Shown: piece after piece, positions 11,914 to 22,687 of the stretch
Numbering within the stretch: position 1 is the first letter of the stretch
Layout of the letters: each line of letters begins with the position of its first letter
From: Anastrepha obliqua
Lineage: Eukaryota; Arthropoda; Insecta; Diptera; Tephritidae
Length of the DNA stretch: 64,000 nt
NCBI RefSeq assembly: GCF_027943255.1
Contig: NC_072895.1
Coordinates: forward strand, 74,092,001 to 74,156,000
Direction of reading: 5' to 3'
The notes under the pieces: generated by a model
Seen by the model: the letters and a program-made list of their open reading frames with translations, nothing else
The model's database searches: none
Told to the model about the DNA's origin: nothing
Program-made: the position numbers and the translations under genes

Positions 11914-12249
11914 ATGAGTGTTGACGAGGAGTTTAGTGCCGTTTACAGTAAATATTTTCCTAAAAACGATGATGACGATGATGTTAGTTCGAATAGCGAT
12001 GATGATGGTGAACTATATTTGACTCATTCAGAAGATGATATGGAAAAAGCTTTCGTTAAGATAGATTTATCTACTGTGGATGAAGAGGAACAGGAGCTAG
12101 TAACCAAATTGCTCTCTAACAATTGTTGTACTAACAAATGCCAAACAATTGTACCACGAAAAATGATCGAGAGAGATGTACTTGTACTATTCTTTCTCTT
12201 CACTCTGAAAAACCTTTTAATAAACTTGTCAAAAAATCAAAGCCCCTAA
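11914..12249 (+). CDS. Short acidic ORF, unknown; possible N-terminus of a transposon protein
   Basis: A 111-residue ORF starts at a well-placed ATG (gtgaaacATG). It is strongly acidic (KNDDDDDVSSNSDDDGE, SEDDMEKAF), then has a CCTNKC cluster at about residues 70-75 and a hydrophobic C-terminus that is probably out of frame. The acidic head plus CC-x3-C motif resembles the start of uncharacterised insect transposon-associated proteins, but I cannot name a family. It lies directly upstream of the 121-bp satellite block, and the frame seems to be lost near 12180. It is best treated as a truncated coding relic. Confidence 0.35.
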   Translation: MSVDEEFSAVYSKYFPKNDDDDDVSSNSDDDGELYLTHSEDDMEKAFVKIDLSTVDEEEQELVTKLLSNNCCTNKCQTIVPRKMIERDVLVLFFLFTLKNLLINLSKNQSP

Positions 12250-12740
12250 AAATCCCCGACTAAAAAATTTCAAACGAATCCGATGAATTTTGAGTTTCGA
12301 AAACCATATTGGATCCATAATTTATAATCTTTTAAATTTGATATTGGATTCACAATTAGCGACACCAAAAACCCCTAAGTAACGAGTTTAGAAAGAATTC
12401 GATGCATTTTTTTAAATTTGTCCGCCATATTGGATCAGCTATTTTGATTTTTTTAAATCTCACAACAGATTCGTAATCAGCGACCTCCAAAACCCCCGAG
12501 TGAAAAGTTTCAAGCGGATCTGATGAATTTTTAAAAAATATGTCCGCCATATTGGATCCGCCATATTGAATTTCTGAAATCTGATATCGGATTCGCAATC
12601 AGCAACGCCAAAAACCCCGTGTATTGAATCTTAAGAGGATCCGTTAAATTTTAAAAAACATGTCCGACATATTGGATCCGCCATTTTGATTTTAAATAAT
12701 CTATCATATTCATATTCAGCGACCTCGCAAACCCCCGAAC
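12240..12740. repeat. Tandem satellite, about 121-bp unit, about 4 copies
   Basis: Four successive units share AATCAGCGACC...AAAACCCCCGAG, GTCCGCCATATTGGATC and GATATCGGATTCG blocks. Units begin near 12240, 12360, 12481 and 12602, with a partial fifth at 12720. Copies have diverged at many positions, so the array is old. The paired CCGCCATATTGGAT/ATCCGCCATATTG motif forms short internal inverted repeats. Confidence 0.8.
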
Positions 12741-12799
12741 AACAGTTTTTAAATATTTTATTTAACTTTTGATGTTGAAACAATGCCACAATTCGTGAC

Positions 12800-13645
12800 A
12801 CAAATTTTGACAATTGTTGGCGTATGCCAATGATATCGATATCATCGGCCTTAAGTACCGCGCTGTTAGTTCTGCCTTCTCCAAACTGGATAAAGAGGCA
12901 AAGCGAATGGGGCTGGTGGTGAAAGGGAACAAAACAAAGTACCTCCTGTCTTCAAACAAATAGTCGACGCCCTCGCGTATCGGCACCCACGTCACTGTAG
13001 ACAGCTATAATTTCGAGGTTGTAAAAGACTTCGTTTATTTAGGAACCAGCATTAACACCGATAACAATGTCAGCCTTGAAATCCAACATAGAATCTCTCT
13101 TGCCAACAAGTGCTACTTAGGACTAAGTAGGCAACTGAGCAGTAAAGTCCTCTCCCGACGAACAAAACTAACACTCTACAAGGCTCTTATCATGCCCGTC
13201 CTAACGTATGGCGCAGAAGCGTGGACGATGACAACATCCGATGAGTCGTCCCTTGGAGTGTTTGAGAGAAAGATTCTGGGGAAGATTTTTTGACCTTTGC
13301 ACTTTGGGAACGGCGAATATCGCAGGCCATGGAACGATGAGCTGTAAGAGCTTTACGACGACATAGACATAGCGCAGCGAATAAAGATCCAGCGGCTTCG
13401 TTGGCTGGGTCATGTCGTCCGAATGGATACAAACGCTCCGGCTTTGAAAGTATTCGATGCGGTACCAGCTGGTGGTAGCAGAGGAAGAGGAAGGCTTCCT
13501 CTGCGTTGAAAAGATCAGGTGGAGAAGGACTTGGCTTCACTTGGTGTGTCCAATTGGCGCCAGTTAGCACGAGAAAGAAACGACTGTCGCGCTTTGTTAA
13601 ACTCGGCCAAAATCGCGTAAGCGGTTATCGTGCCAATTAAGAAGA
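12800..13645 (+). mobile_element. Non-LTR retrotransposon RT C-terminal fragment (RTE-like, decayed)
   Basis: The translation shows the end of a reverse transcriptase: LAYANDIDIIG, where the catalytic YADD has become YAND, then SSAFSKLDKEAKRMGLVV, DFVYLGTSINTDNNVSLEI, KALIMPVLTYGAEAWTM, FERKILGKIF, and RIKIQRLRWLGHVVRMD. It runs to a 3' end reading CAATTAAGAAGAGAAGAAG. In-frame stops occur (TAG at about 12961, others near 13290 and 13507). The same family occurs on the minus strand at 56275-58260, where the 3' end has the same AAGAAG-rich form. The clade name is tentative. Confidence 0.8.
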
Positions 13646-14478
13646 GAAGAAGTTACAAATTGTTGATTTAGCAACATTGTATTTCTTTGCTAAAATCGTC
13701 ACAGATGAGCCTTTTTTTAAAAAGCTTTTTTGCCTTTTTAATGTTAAGCACACGGGTTGGTTAGAACACATTTTCACCAGAAAACAAAGACGAAACCTTC
13801 TTCGCAAAACCAAAACCGCGACTGAAATATTTTACTCCTTACATGCAATTACGAATAAAATGCCTATTTAAAAATTAGGGGATTCCCAATTTCAGAATTA
13901 CTTGAAATAATTGTAACGTTTATTGTTCATGTTATAGAGCTTTTTGGGTTTGTTCACGTTTTAGAGTAGTCAATGTACAAAAATGTCTGTTCACGTATTG
14001 GGGTGTTCACGCTTTAGAGCGTTCATGTTATCGAGCGTGCGCTGTGCTAGCCTTCTTACCTATGATTGCCTTTGTAATTATCCGCAAATTCAATTATTAC
14101 GTAAACAAATATTGGCATATACTGTACATATTTATTGTAATATTGCCAAATAGCTGTAAACATGTACACACTCATTCACATCAAATGTATTTTTCTCGAA
14201 AACGGCTGTGTTTTTGATAAAGCATGATATATATATATATATATCTATTGAAAATGAAATCAATCAAACTCTCTGAATGGTCACGTGAGTGTGCACAACA
14301 CGCAGACGTAAATAATGGAACCCAAGCATTTTTACTTCGAAAATGTTTCCATTCAATTAGATTGCGTGTTTCATTAGTTTGTAATTAAGTCACCAATATG
14401 AGTTATGTGATTTAAGAAGAAACGTACATAAGCTAAGTAAATTATATGCACGTACATATTTACATATGTATACATATA
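13646..14478. other. AT-rich intergenic DNA
   Basis: No gene was recognised. It contains a run of GTTCACGTTTTAGAG-like repeats at about 13930-14035 and an (AT)n microsatellite at about 14228-14245. Confidence 0.45.
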
Positions 14479-16117
14479 CACATGGTAGAAAAAGTCTGCG
14501 TTCGCCCACTGTTATAAAGTATTAAAATAATTTAACGTGCTTATCTTAAAACTCTCAGTTATTTCTTTTCACTTATTTGAAAGAAAATTATTCGTAGAGG
14601 GTATGAACAAAATTTTTTGAAGTTTGAGCTGCGTCGTGTTCAGATAACGGTTACTTAAATAGGCTGAGCAGAAAAAGTGTGCGTTCATTTCGAATAGTGA
14701 CGATTATTTGCATGGCAATTACGTTAGATGTAATTTTAAATCATTCATTTAGTTGACGCGGTTAAGAACAAACCTAAAGAGGGAAAAATTGATATTAGAA
14801 ATACATTTTTTGTTACTATGGACCAAAGGCGAAAAGAAATAGATATTGGTGAAAGGAAAATCATTGTAAGTTTGTGGAAAAATAGTAAGAGCTATCGGGA
14901 AATCGCGAAAATTGTTGGGAGGCAATACTCCTCGGTCCAAAGAGTGATAAACAACTTCAAGCAAACGAATTGTTAGGAGTCTAAACCTCGTTCTAGGCGT
15001 TGAAAAAAACTGACGGAAAGAGAAGAACGCAACATAACTATTCTTGTGAAGTCTAATCCACGACTAACAGCAAGCCAAATTTCAAAAGACATAGAAGTAA
15101 AATACCAAAAGAAAGTACATCCAGATACAGTAAGAAAAATTCTAAAAAGAATCGGATTTCACGGCAGAGTGGCCCGAAAAAAACCCTTCATATCGCGATT
15201 AAATCGACTTAAGCGGATGGCTTTCGCCAAGGAATACGTAAACAAGCCACCTGAGTTTTTGAATAGTGTGATTTTTTCAGAAGAGAGCAAGTTTTGCATT
15301 TTCGGGATAAAAGGTCGTAAAATTATTTGAAGGAAAAACGAAACGGCACTTGGAAAGCAAAATCTGGTACCTACGGTAAAGCATGGGGAGGAGTTGCCAT
15401 GATATGGGGGTGTATGGCTAGTTCGGGCGTTGGAAATATACAGTTTATTGAGTCGATAATGAACAGACATGATTATCTCAAAATTTTAAAAACGAATTTG
15501 AGAGAAAGTGAAATCAAACTGGGACTCGGTGAAAGATTCGTTTTCCAACAGAACAACGACCCGAAACTCACAGCAGAGATTGTTAGGTTGTGGTTGTTGT
15601 ATAATGTTCCAAAACAACTTCGCACACCGCCACAATCACCTGACCTTAACCCCATTGAGCACTTATGGGACGTTCTAGAAAAAAAAATACGAGAGCGTAC
15701 AATAACTAGCAAGGAAATGCTTAAGAACGCGCTTAAAGAGGAATGGGAAGCCATAAGTCCAGAAATAACAGCCAAACTAGTTGGATCAATGAAAAGACGC
15801 CTTCTAGGAGTCATAAAAAGGCGTGGATATCCAACTAGCTATTAATTTTAAAACATTTCTATGATCTTAAGCCTTTTATTTTATTATTACTGAAGTGAAC
15901 GCCAACTTTTTCCGTTTAGTTTGAATGGCCTTTTTAATTTTATGTGATCTCATTTTAAATTTGATTTTGTTATTGGTAGCGAAATATGTGTGATAGTTAC
16001 GTTTAAGTGAAGTAAATAAAACTCATTAAAAAAAATTTCTGAAATATTTATCGTTTTGAACTTTTTCTAATGCAAAGAATATTTGCATAGGTGAAGGCAG
16101 ACTTTTTCTACTATGTG
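14479..16117 (+). mobile_element. Tc1-family transposon, complete ends, IR-DR type
   Basis: The 1639-bp element is flanked by TA (14477-14478 and 16118-16119). Its terminal inverted repeats begin CACATGGTAGAAAAAGTCTG on the left and CACATAGTAGAAAAAGTCTG on the inverted right end. A second, inner copy of the motif lies at each side (GCAGAAAAAGTGTGCGTTC near 14668 and its complement near 15890-15912). That is the IR-DR layout of Minos or Sleeping Beauty-type Tc1 elements. Its length and gene position are those of a whole Tc1 element. Confidence 0.85.
14818..15845 (+). pseudogene. Tc1 transposase, inactivated
   Basis: The frame opens with MDQRRKEIDIGERKIIVSLW, a paired-like helix-turn-helix region, and continues through LTASQISKDIEVKYQKK and HPDTVRKILKRIGFHGR into the DDE domain. 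It ends at GVIKRRGYPTSY and a stop at 15843-15845. It is broken by stops near 14975 (TAG), 15001 (TGA) and 15328 (TGA where Trp is expected), and by a one-base frameshift near 15385. The catalytic residues have also decayed: the first motif reads FSEESKF where FSDESKF is usual, and the second reads QQNNDPKL where QQDNDPKH is usual. The third (SPDLNPIEHLW) keeps its Glu. It cannot be active. Confidence 0.85.
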
Positions 16118-16689
16118 TATATATATGGATAGGGAGCTATTTATAAATATTCAAATCTCACGTATTGCTTTTGAACCGTCAGTGAAGACAAATCACTAGT
16201 TATCTTGTTTGATTCGAGCCATGGTTTCGCGAAACATAGAGTTGTTGACTGCGTTAGAAGTGTTGGATTAGGCCGGAGCGGTAAGTGATCTATGAATAAA
16301 TATTTTGAAACCAACCACTATTACTTAGAGCTAATAACATATAAACCATTTATTAATAAAATATTAAATAAAACGAGCTAAAATTAAAATATAGTACAAC
16401 TTTATCAAAACAATAACAATTATATTAGCGAATTATATGACGAATTCAACAAAAAAGAAAATTCATTCATAGTAAATTTAAAATCTAACGATATGGAATT
16501 CGAGATCTCATAAAATTCGCGAATAGTCCGAGTAATAGGTGCATTGGACTCGAAATTCGTTTTGAATATCCTCAGGTAAAACGGTAAGAGCTTCGTAAAG
16601 TTATCGCCGGAATAAGAAAGTTAATACCTTGCAAAAAAAGCGATCAATCAATGTCATCTTGAAGTAAATTAAACACAACAGAAAGCGAT

Positions 16690-17090
16690 AGAATCGAACT
16701 TCTGAACTCAAGCGACTTTAATCCACTTACTAACAAGCGGGAGCCAACCGTACGTCGATGGGGATGGGGAGAGCGGTGAAGGTGTCCTCTGTAATTTCCG
16801 CGAATTCGGCCCAATTAGCTTCGTTGAAATTCGCTTCAGCCGAAAGTGGCATCAGCCATTGTAAGAATTGCATTTAACTGATGTCAGGTTCCGAGGTATT
16901 CTGGTCTGATACACGGAGTTGTATTGCACCAATGGGCTTCTAACCGTTAAGGTTTCGAGGAGGTGGTAGCCGTTGAGGCAGAGGCCGCCTGATAGCGGGG
17001 ACAACACGTGGTCACATACTGTATGGACCATTTTCTATGTGTCTTAAGGAGTGAGCAGGCCTTGTTCAGGCCATATAAGTAAGTAAGTAA
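16690..17090 (+). repeat. Probable retroelement 3' end with (TAAG)n tail
   Basis: A relatively GC-rich block in AT-rich surroundings ends in GGCCATATAAGTAAGTAAGTAAG at about 17066-17088. A GC-rich non-coding block closed by a short tandem tail is typical of the 3' end of a LINE or SINE. I see no protein homology, so the family is unknown. Confidence 0.4.
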
Positions 17091-17389
17091 GCAATAGACG
17101 GAGTTTGCAGTCTCTCGTAAGAAGTTTAAATATTAAAAGTTTGGTATGAGTGAAATATGTTCTGTTTCCTGCCGTATTGTATTGCGTCGTGTGAGCTATT
17201 GTCGTTTTGTATCGTGACGCCCAAATAACCCTCGGAGCAGTAAGCCCCAATTACCGTGCCTTCTGGCATTCTGCTCTCCACCTTGCGTGAAATCTGCAGA
17301 TGTTTGGCTTTTTCTGCATTTTTGTTGAGTCGTACGATTTCAGCATCTTTCTCTATGTTGAGAAAAAATATCTAATTCAAACTATTGTA

Positions 17390-17868
17390 ATTGAAAAATT
17401 TAATTTTGCAAACAAGAGCATGATTTTGCTTAATCAGTATGGTTTTGTTGCCAAACGATCTACGAGTATTGCATTGCATCCTTTTCAGAACGGCTATATT
17501 TTTTATATTACTCTTCAACGATATAAACAATCGCTTTCCTTTTGCTAATTTTCTCTTATATGCTGACGATTTTAAATCTTTCACTACAATAAAAGGTCAC
17601 ACAGTTATAGTGCAACTTCAGGATGAAATAGATAATTTACATTTTTGATGCATTAAAAATCATCTAGGTTTAGATGTTGAAAAATGTTTTAGGGTTATGT
17701 ACGAAAATTCACAAGGCGGAGCCGGCAATTTATAAAATGTGGAATTCAGTTTTTGAAACAGTCTAGGAAATCTTGGAGCCATCTTCTCGTCGAATTTTTC
17801 CTTCAGTAGTCATATTTCCCATATTGTACGTAAGCACAAAATTTGCTAACCCCTACACGTTTAAATTA
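17390..17868 (+). pseudogene. Jockey/CR1-like reverse transcriptase fragment
   Basis: Pieces of RT appear in shifting frames: NQYGFVAKRSTS, FNDINNRFPFANFLLYADDFKSF with an intact YADD box, QLQDEIDNLHF-CIKNHLGL, and LGAIFSSNFSFSSHISHIVRKHK. These match successive RT and post-RT blocks of jockey or CR1-type elements. Frameshifts and stops (17647, 17733) show it is dead. It stops exactly at the TTA next to the CACTG element at 17869. Confidence 0.65.
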
Positions 17869-19067
17869 CACTGATCAACAAAAAAAAACTTTCGGAAAAT
17901 ATCTTGGAAACCAATACTTGTTTTAAGACAAGTAAGACATGCTGATTACAAATATAGAAACCGTTTGTCTCTATCACCCACCGTTGTTGAGATATCTGGC
18001 ATTGACCATTTATATATGTATGTTTAATATTGTATCAAAGCAAACAACTCGCAGGCAAGTCACAGTAGAGCATATATCGCTGAATAGAGTACTACTTAAC
18101 ATAAATACACATAGTTTAAGATATAATACACTTGTAAAATACATAGGTATAACGTAAAGTTCCTTAAATTAAAAGTTCTGCACGAGTTCTTTGTGTCTAT
18201 GTCGAAATTGTGAAGTTCTTGTACCTGGTGATAGCAAATTAAACTCTTTCAGACGTGAACCTAGCAGTTCAGATTGACCTTTTGTTAGTGCCAGGTCCCG
18301 TACAAGGTCGCAAAGATCATCATTATTAATCAAATGAATTTCATCATCATCAGGATTGTAGTCAGAGTCTGCCATGTTGCTGAAAGACGAACTTTCTTCT
18401 TGTGTTGCATCATCGACTCTGTATTCTGTAGGTGATGTTGGTATTGGACAACTGACTGGATCATGTGGAATTGGTTTTGAAACCCAGGGAATATCTGGAT
18501 ACTTCACAGATGAACGAGTCTTGTATGAGAAACCTGTGACATTTGTCAAACAGAAATGACAGTCAGTGATGTGGTTGCTTGACTCACGCCATATCATAGG
18601 AACTCCAAATGCCAGATGGTTGTTATTTTTAGCCTTCCTTATCCAACCCCGTAAGTTGCATGCACATGTCAAACAAATGAACTGTGGTGCCCATAACTTG
18701 CCGCTGTCAACCTTTGAATCAAAGTATAGTTCATAAGCTTTTCTCAGAAATGGTGTAAATGTCTTTCGGTGTCTTTTGTCTGTGAGATAGCCGCACACAT
18801 AACAAAACAAGTCTGGTGAATTGATGCAGCCTCTAGACGCCATTGTTTTCACTGAAAAAAATAGCAAATATGTTATTAACTTAGTAAACTAAACTCTATT
18901 TTCTTATTCATTCGTAACAATAAGGGATTAAAAAATGTATGTTTATGTTAATATTTTAAAAACCAGACGTGATAGAGAAAAACGGTTTTCAGATTTGTAA
19001 TCAGCATGAAAAACTGCTTTAGAAAATGTAATCATCAAACAAGATATTTTTGGGTTGTTATTCAGTG
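17869..19067. mobile_element. CACTG-ended DNA transposon with 3-bp TTA duplication (CACTA/CMC-like candidate)
   Basis: The ends are CACTGATCAACAA at 17869 and its counterpart TTGTTATTCAGTG ending at 19067. TTA lies on both sides (17866-17868 and 19068-19070). The imperfect inverted ends extend over more than 100 bp: both carry ATATCTTG and, further in, GCTGATTACAAAT followed by AAACCGTTT and TCTCTATCAC. A terminal CACTG with a 3-bp duplication is the signature of CACTA/CMC elements, but no transposase is present, so the superfamily is an inference. The only gene inside is the intact minus-strand ORF at 18169-18843. Confidence 0.6.
18169..18843 (-). CDS. Conserved cysteine-rich ORF carried by the CACTG element, function unknown
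   Basis: This is an uninterrupted ORF of 224 residues from MASRGCINSPDLFCYVCGYL. I prefer this ATG over the one 24 nt upstream because members of this family, as I recall them, begin this way. Cys pairs CYVC, CLTCAC and CHFC with nearby His (HLAFG, NHITDC) suggest a zinc-binding N-terminal domain. PIPTSPTEY and an acidic stretch (DSDYNPDDDEIHL) follow, then DLVRDLALTKGQSELLGSRL, and it ends at FRHRHKELVQNF. The pattern is familiar from many uncharacterised arthropod proteins; I know of no function. It is open with no lesions while most other mobile ORFs here are broken, so the copy may be recent or the ORF may be under selection. It lies inside the terminal repeats of the host element. Confidence 0.65.
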   Translation of the reverse strand: MASRGCINSPDLFCYVCGYLTDKRHRKTFTPFLRKAYELYFDSKVDSGKLWAPQFICLTCACNLRGWIRKAKNNNHLAFGVPMIWRESSNHITDCHFCLTNVTGFSYKTRSSVKYPDIPWVSKPIPHDPVSCPIPTSPTEYRVDDATQEESSSFSNMADSDYNPDDDEIHLINNDDLCDLVRDLALTKGQSELLGSRLKEFNLLSPGTRTSQFRHRHKELVQNF

Positions 19068-19874
19068 TTATTATAGTAAAGTCGGTTTACTGACGATAGT
19101 TTAACGTGACAACGTCATAAGAAAATACTGATGTAATGGTTACAATTTTCAAAACAAAATTTCAATTTTATTTGTTTGATAGATATTTTGAATGGATATA
19201 AAGAAGGAGGTAAATGGAATCGCAATGGAATAGGTCAAGTTACATTTACACAAACGTGCAAAATGTCGAAACATTTATCAAATTCATGAAAGATATCTTC
19301 AATTTCGATTGTGCATCAGACGTTAATAAGTCAATAACACTAAGAGGCACCATCATCGATTTGCCTTTTTCAAGACACTTTACACTCGAAACACTATCTT
19401 TCATTTCCTATTTTTCCTATCATCGTCCTATTCTCAACAGAGAAATGGTTCATTACCTTGCACACAGCAAGAAGGCATATGCAAATACAAAAATGTGAAT
19501 TTATATAAGTTAACACGCGCTACCTTTATTTTCTCGTTTTCTTGCTTTTGCTACTTTTTACTTAATTGTTTAATTCAATAACTCAAACAAGTCGTAGACA
19601 TTAGGTAAGCAATTTATTTCTAAAGCGTGCCGGAAATGCAAATAACAGAACAATGACCTGGAAACACTAATTGAGTAATTCTTTCTAAAGAATAAAAAAT
19701 GCAATACTTGCATTAAGATTGTAAACTTATTATAATTAATAGAATTGTAAAAATAAATGTTAAGTCTTAATCTGGAATCCAAATAAAGCGGTTAGCATTA
19801 GCTCCGACCCTTTTTTAAAAGAAAATTCAATATTCGAATTAAAAACTTATACAAATGCGCATGTACATACATAT
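19068..19874. other. AT-rich DNA with one unrecognised small ORF
   Basis: An ORF at 19214-19498 (+, 94 residues, MESQWNRSSYIY onward) has no similarity I recognise and may be chance. Nothing else was seen. Confidence 0.3.
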
Positions 19875-20509
19875 TTAGGGCGGGTCGATTTAAAAATCGC
19901 TCATTGCTCTGTGAAAATCGTATTCTAGGGATCAAAATAAGAAACTTTGCCGAAGGAACTATACCTCTAAAACGAATTCTGATGTCCACCAATTTGGGTC
20001 GAACTTTTGGGTAGGGGCAAATTTTGAAAAATCCCACTTTGACCCATTTAGAGTGCTCCAATCGAGTCCAAATGTGTGACCGACCCCCACTAACTTTGGA
20101 CGGCCGATCCACCCATGCCAGTGGCACACCCCCTGGAACTCCCCTGGGGGGTTCCCCATACAATCATTTCAAAATATCACCATTTTTGGCCTTTACATGA
20201 AAAAATCAGCTAAATGGCTATGTTTTTTCTTTATTTTTATTTATTTATAATAATATTTATTATTTATTTATAATAATATCTATTTTTTCTCTTAAGAAAT
20301 TTATTTAGTCAGAACATATGTAAATGAAAAAATTAATTTAAGTGAGTTATAGAAAAGAAACTAAAAAGTTCGACCCAAATTGGGGGACATCAGAATTCGT
20401 TTTAGAGGTATGGTTCCTTCGGCAAAGTTTCTTATTTTGATCCCTAGAATATGATTTTCACAGAGCAATGGGCTATTTTTTTGCCTTCCCACAAATCGAC
20501 CCGGCCTAA
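19875..20509. mobile_element. Long-TIR DNA element, complete copy (empty of Helitron)
   Basis: The ends are TTAGGGCGGGTCGATTT and its inverse AAATCGACCCGGCCTAA. The inverted arms are about 135-145 bp each, with long identical blocks such as CTAGGGATCAAAATAAGAA and CCTCTAAAACGAATTCTGAT. TACATAT stands on both sides (19868-19874 and 20510-20516), a possible 7-bp target duplication, although this sequence is also common in the local microsatellites. The centre holds a GC-rich block (CCCCTGGAACTCCCCTGGGG) and an ATTT-rich spacer. There is no transposase, so the superfamily is not determined. Confidence 0.7.
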
Positions 20510-21639
20510 TACATATATATGCTCACTCAAGTAGGAGAGAGCCAGATGTCGAACGTTGCCGAACGCGGGGGCCGATTGTGCTCTTTGTCGTTCGTTCGAC
20601 GATTGAGCAAGATAACGACGCATTTTTTCGTGCGTGCAGCCGGCTAAATCGAATTATAAGACGTTAATCACGTTAAAAATCCATAAAACCTCAAACTAAA
20701 ATGCAGTGGCTAGGTTAACTAACTTACTCCATTTGTATTCTATATTGTCATTAGTTCCGATAATATCGAATATGTACTCAATAAATCCAGACTCACCAGA
20801 TAAATGTGTTCAAACACTAACCAAATCGATTGACCTATAACAAATACAGATATGAATATTTATTAGTTACTTAATGGAAAATAACTGTACTGTAATTCGT
20901 GTTTGCACAGCCTTATGTGGATATGTATGTGCTTCTGTTTATATCTATTATTGTCAGAACACAGATGCTATTAGCTATTCACATATATTTGCAAATATCA
21001 TTGCACTTATGTAAGAGGTGTGTTGATTGACATGGGAAAATCAGATTCCAAGCGTAGATAACATAAATGCAAGCACAAAATTTTTTGTTTTTGCAAAATT
21101 ACCTACAAACTTTGCGATGCCGTTAATTTTGATTGCTTTATATTTTGATTTGCTTCCTCAAAGAAAGACTACTCCATGATTCCTTAAGCGGGTATTGTCA
21201 CTGTAATTCTAAGGCTTTACATATGATATCTATAAGTCTTCTGATATTTCTCGGTCATCCAGAAAGGCCGTAAATGCCAAGGTCAGCCCATATCTGATAC
21301 CTTGAATGAAGGTATTTGGAGCATCCGATTACTTTTTTCTGGTTTTCTGGTGTCTGAATTGTCTAATATTATAAATATAAAAATGTATAATTTTTGCCAA
21401 TCAAGGTTCAAGGCACATTTCTTAAATACAATTTTAATTATGCTTTTTGCCTTAATGTGAACCTCTTAGGGGAAAACTTGAATTGATAAACTAGCACCTT
21501 GCGTACATAAATATGAAACATTTACACAGTATGCGTTTACGTAGCATCGGTTGTGTTTTTAAGAGCTTAAGAACTTAAAATAATAATGCAAAACACAAAT
21601 ATTGTTGGAATGAGTTGGCATCAATGGTGGCTTGAATGT
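20510..21639. other. Intergenic DNA
   Basis: A short GC-rich patch at about 20535-20640 (GTCGTTCGTTCGACGATTG) stands out in AT-rich surroundings, but I could not assign it. Otherwise nothing was recognised. Confidence 0.4.
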
Positions 21640-21905
21640 TGCAATAAATCGGTTGTTAAGCACTCTGGCAAGTTGCGTCATCTTGTTGGCACGAAATATT
21701 TTCGATGTTTAGCTGATTAATTTTTTGTACTCGCCATTCACAGTAAAGGCAGTGCTCTATGAACTTCGCGAACAGATTTATGTTTTTAAAGTAAATTTCC
21801 ACAATTTGAAAGCTTTGTTCTGACGCTAAATGTTTCATGATGACTTGCCAAGCCTCATTGAACAGAAATACCAACACATTTTGCCATTCTCAGTTGTCAA
21901 ACCAT
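21640..21905 (-). pseudogene. Mariner transposase deletion relic (HTH joined to a catalytic motif)
   Basis: Read on the minus strand, the frame gives MKHLASEQSFQIVEIYFKN, the usual transposase N-terminus, followed within about 35 residues by CQQDDATCQSA. The latter corresponds to the second catalytic block (usually FQQDGATCHTA). An internal deletion has therefore removed most of the gene while leaving both ends in one short open frame. Confidence 0.55.
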
Positions 21906-22280
21906 AGTTATCAATATCAACCGTTCTCATGCAGCTAAAAAAACTCCCGATACAACAAATTCATATTTATTGAATGGAGCAAAAAAGCGACCGTATAGTC
22001 CGAGGACTGTTTTTGTTGCCATGTATCACTCTAATATATAAGATGCCATGTGTTTACAATAGTCTAGTGCGACTAAATATAGACAAAGTCTTCTTACGTT
22101 AGTCACAGATATCTTTATATTATATGTAAAAAGTGTTGTATGTGGATTACTGATAGAAATATCATTGTAAATTTTCTGTAGTAAAATTTTACGAGGAATA
22201 TGTCGACACCCTAGCTTCTTTTTTTGACTTCTTCTTCAGCGATGCCCGAAATTCCTTTTGTATATTAAAATATTCTATTA

Positions 22281-22440
22281 AAAAGGTCCTTCAAAAATAA
22301 AAAAAACGTTTGCCGTTCGGAGACGGCGTAAAAATTTTAGGTGCCTCCAGTTTTGTGGGAAAACATCATGGCATACAGCTTAGATTGGAGGTGGTCGGCC
22401 AGAAACCCCGCAAAGGTTGCAAGCACCAATTATATATATA
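22281..22440 (+). repeat. SINE fragment (3' part)
   Basis: GCCGTTCGGAGACGGCGTAAA, TTAGGTGCCTCCA, GTGGGAAAACATCATGGC and the CACCAATTATATATA tail match the 3' half of the SINE family described at 38738-39050. The long-TIR element at 22447 was inserted into its TA-rich tail. Confidence 0.65.
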
Positions 22441-22687
22441 TATATATTAGGCCGGGTTGATTTGTGGAGAGGCAAAAAAATCGCCCACTGCTCTATGAAA
22501 ATCATATTCTAGGGATCAAAATAAGAAACTTTGCCGAAGGAACCATACCTCTAAAACGAATTCTGATGTCCCCCAATTTGGGTCGAACTTTTTAGTTTCT
22601 TTTCTATAACTCATTTAAATTAATTTTTTCATTTACACATGTTCTGACTAAATAAATTTCTTAAGAAAAAAAAAATAGATGTTGTTA

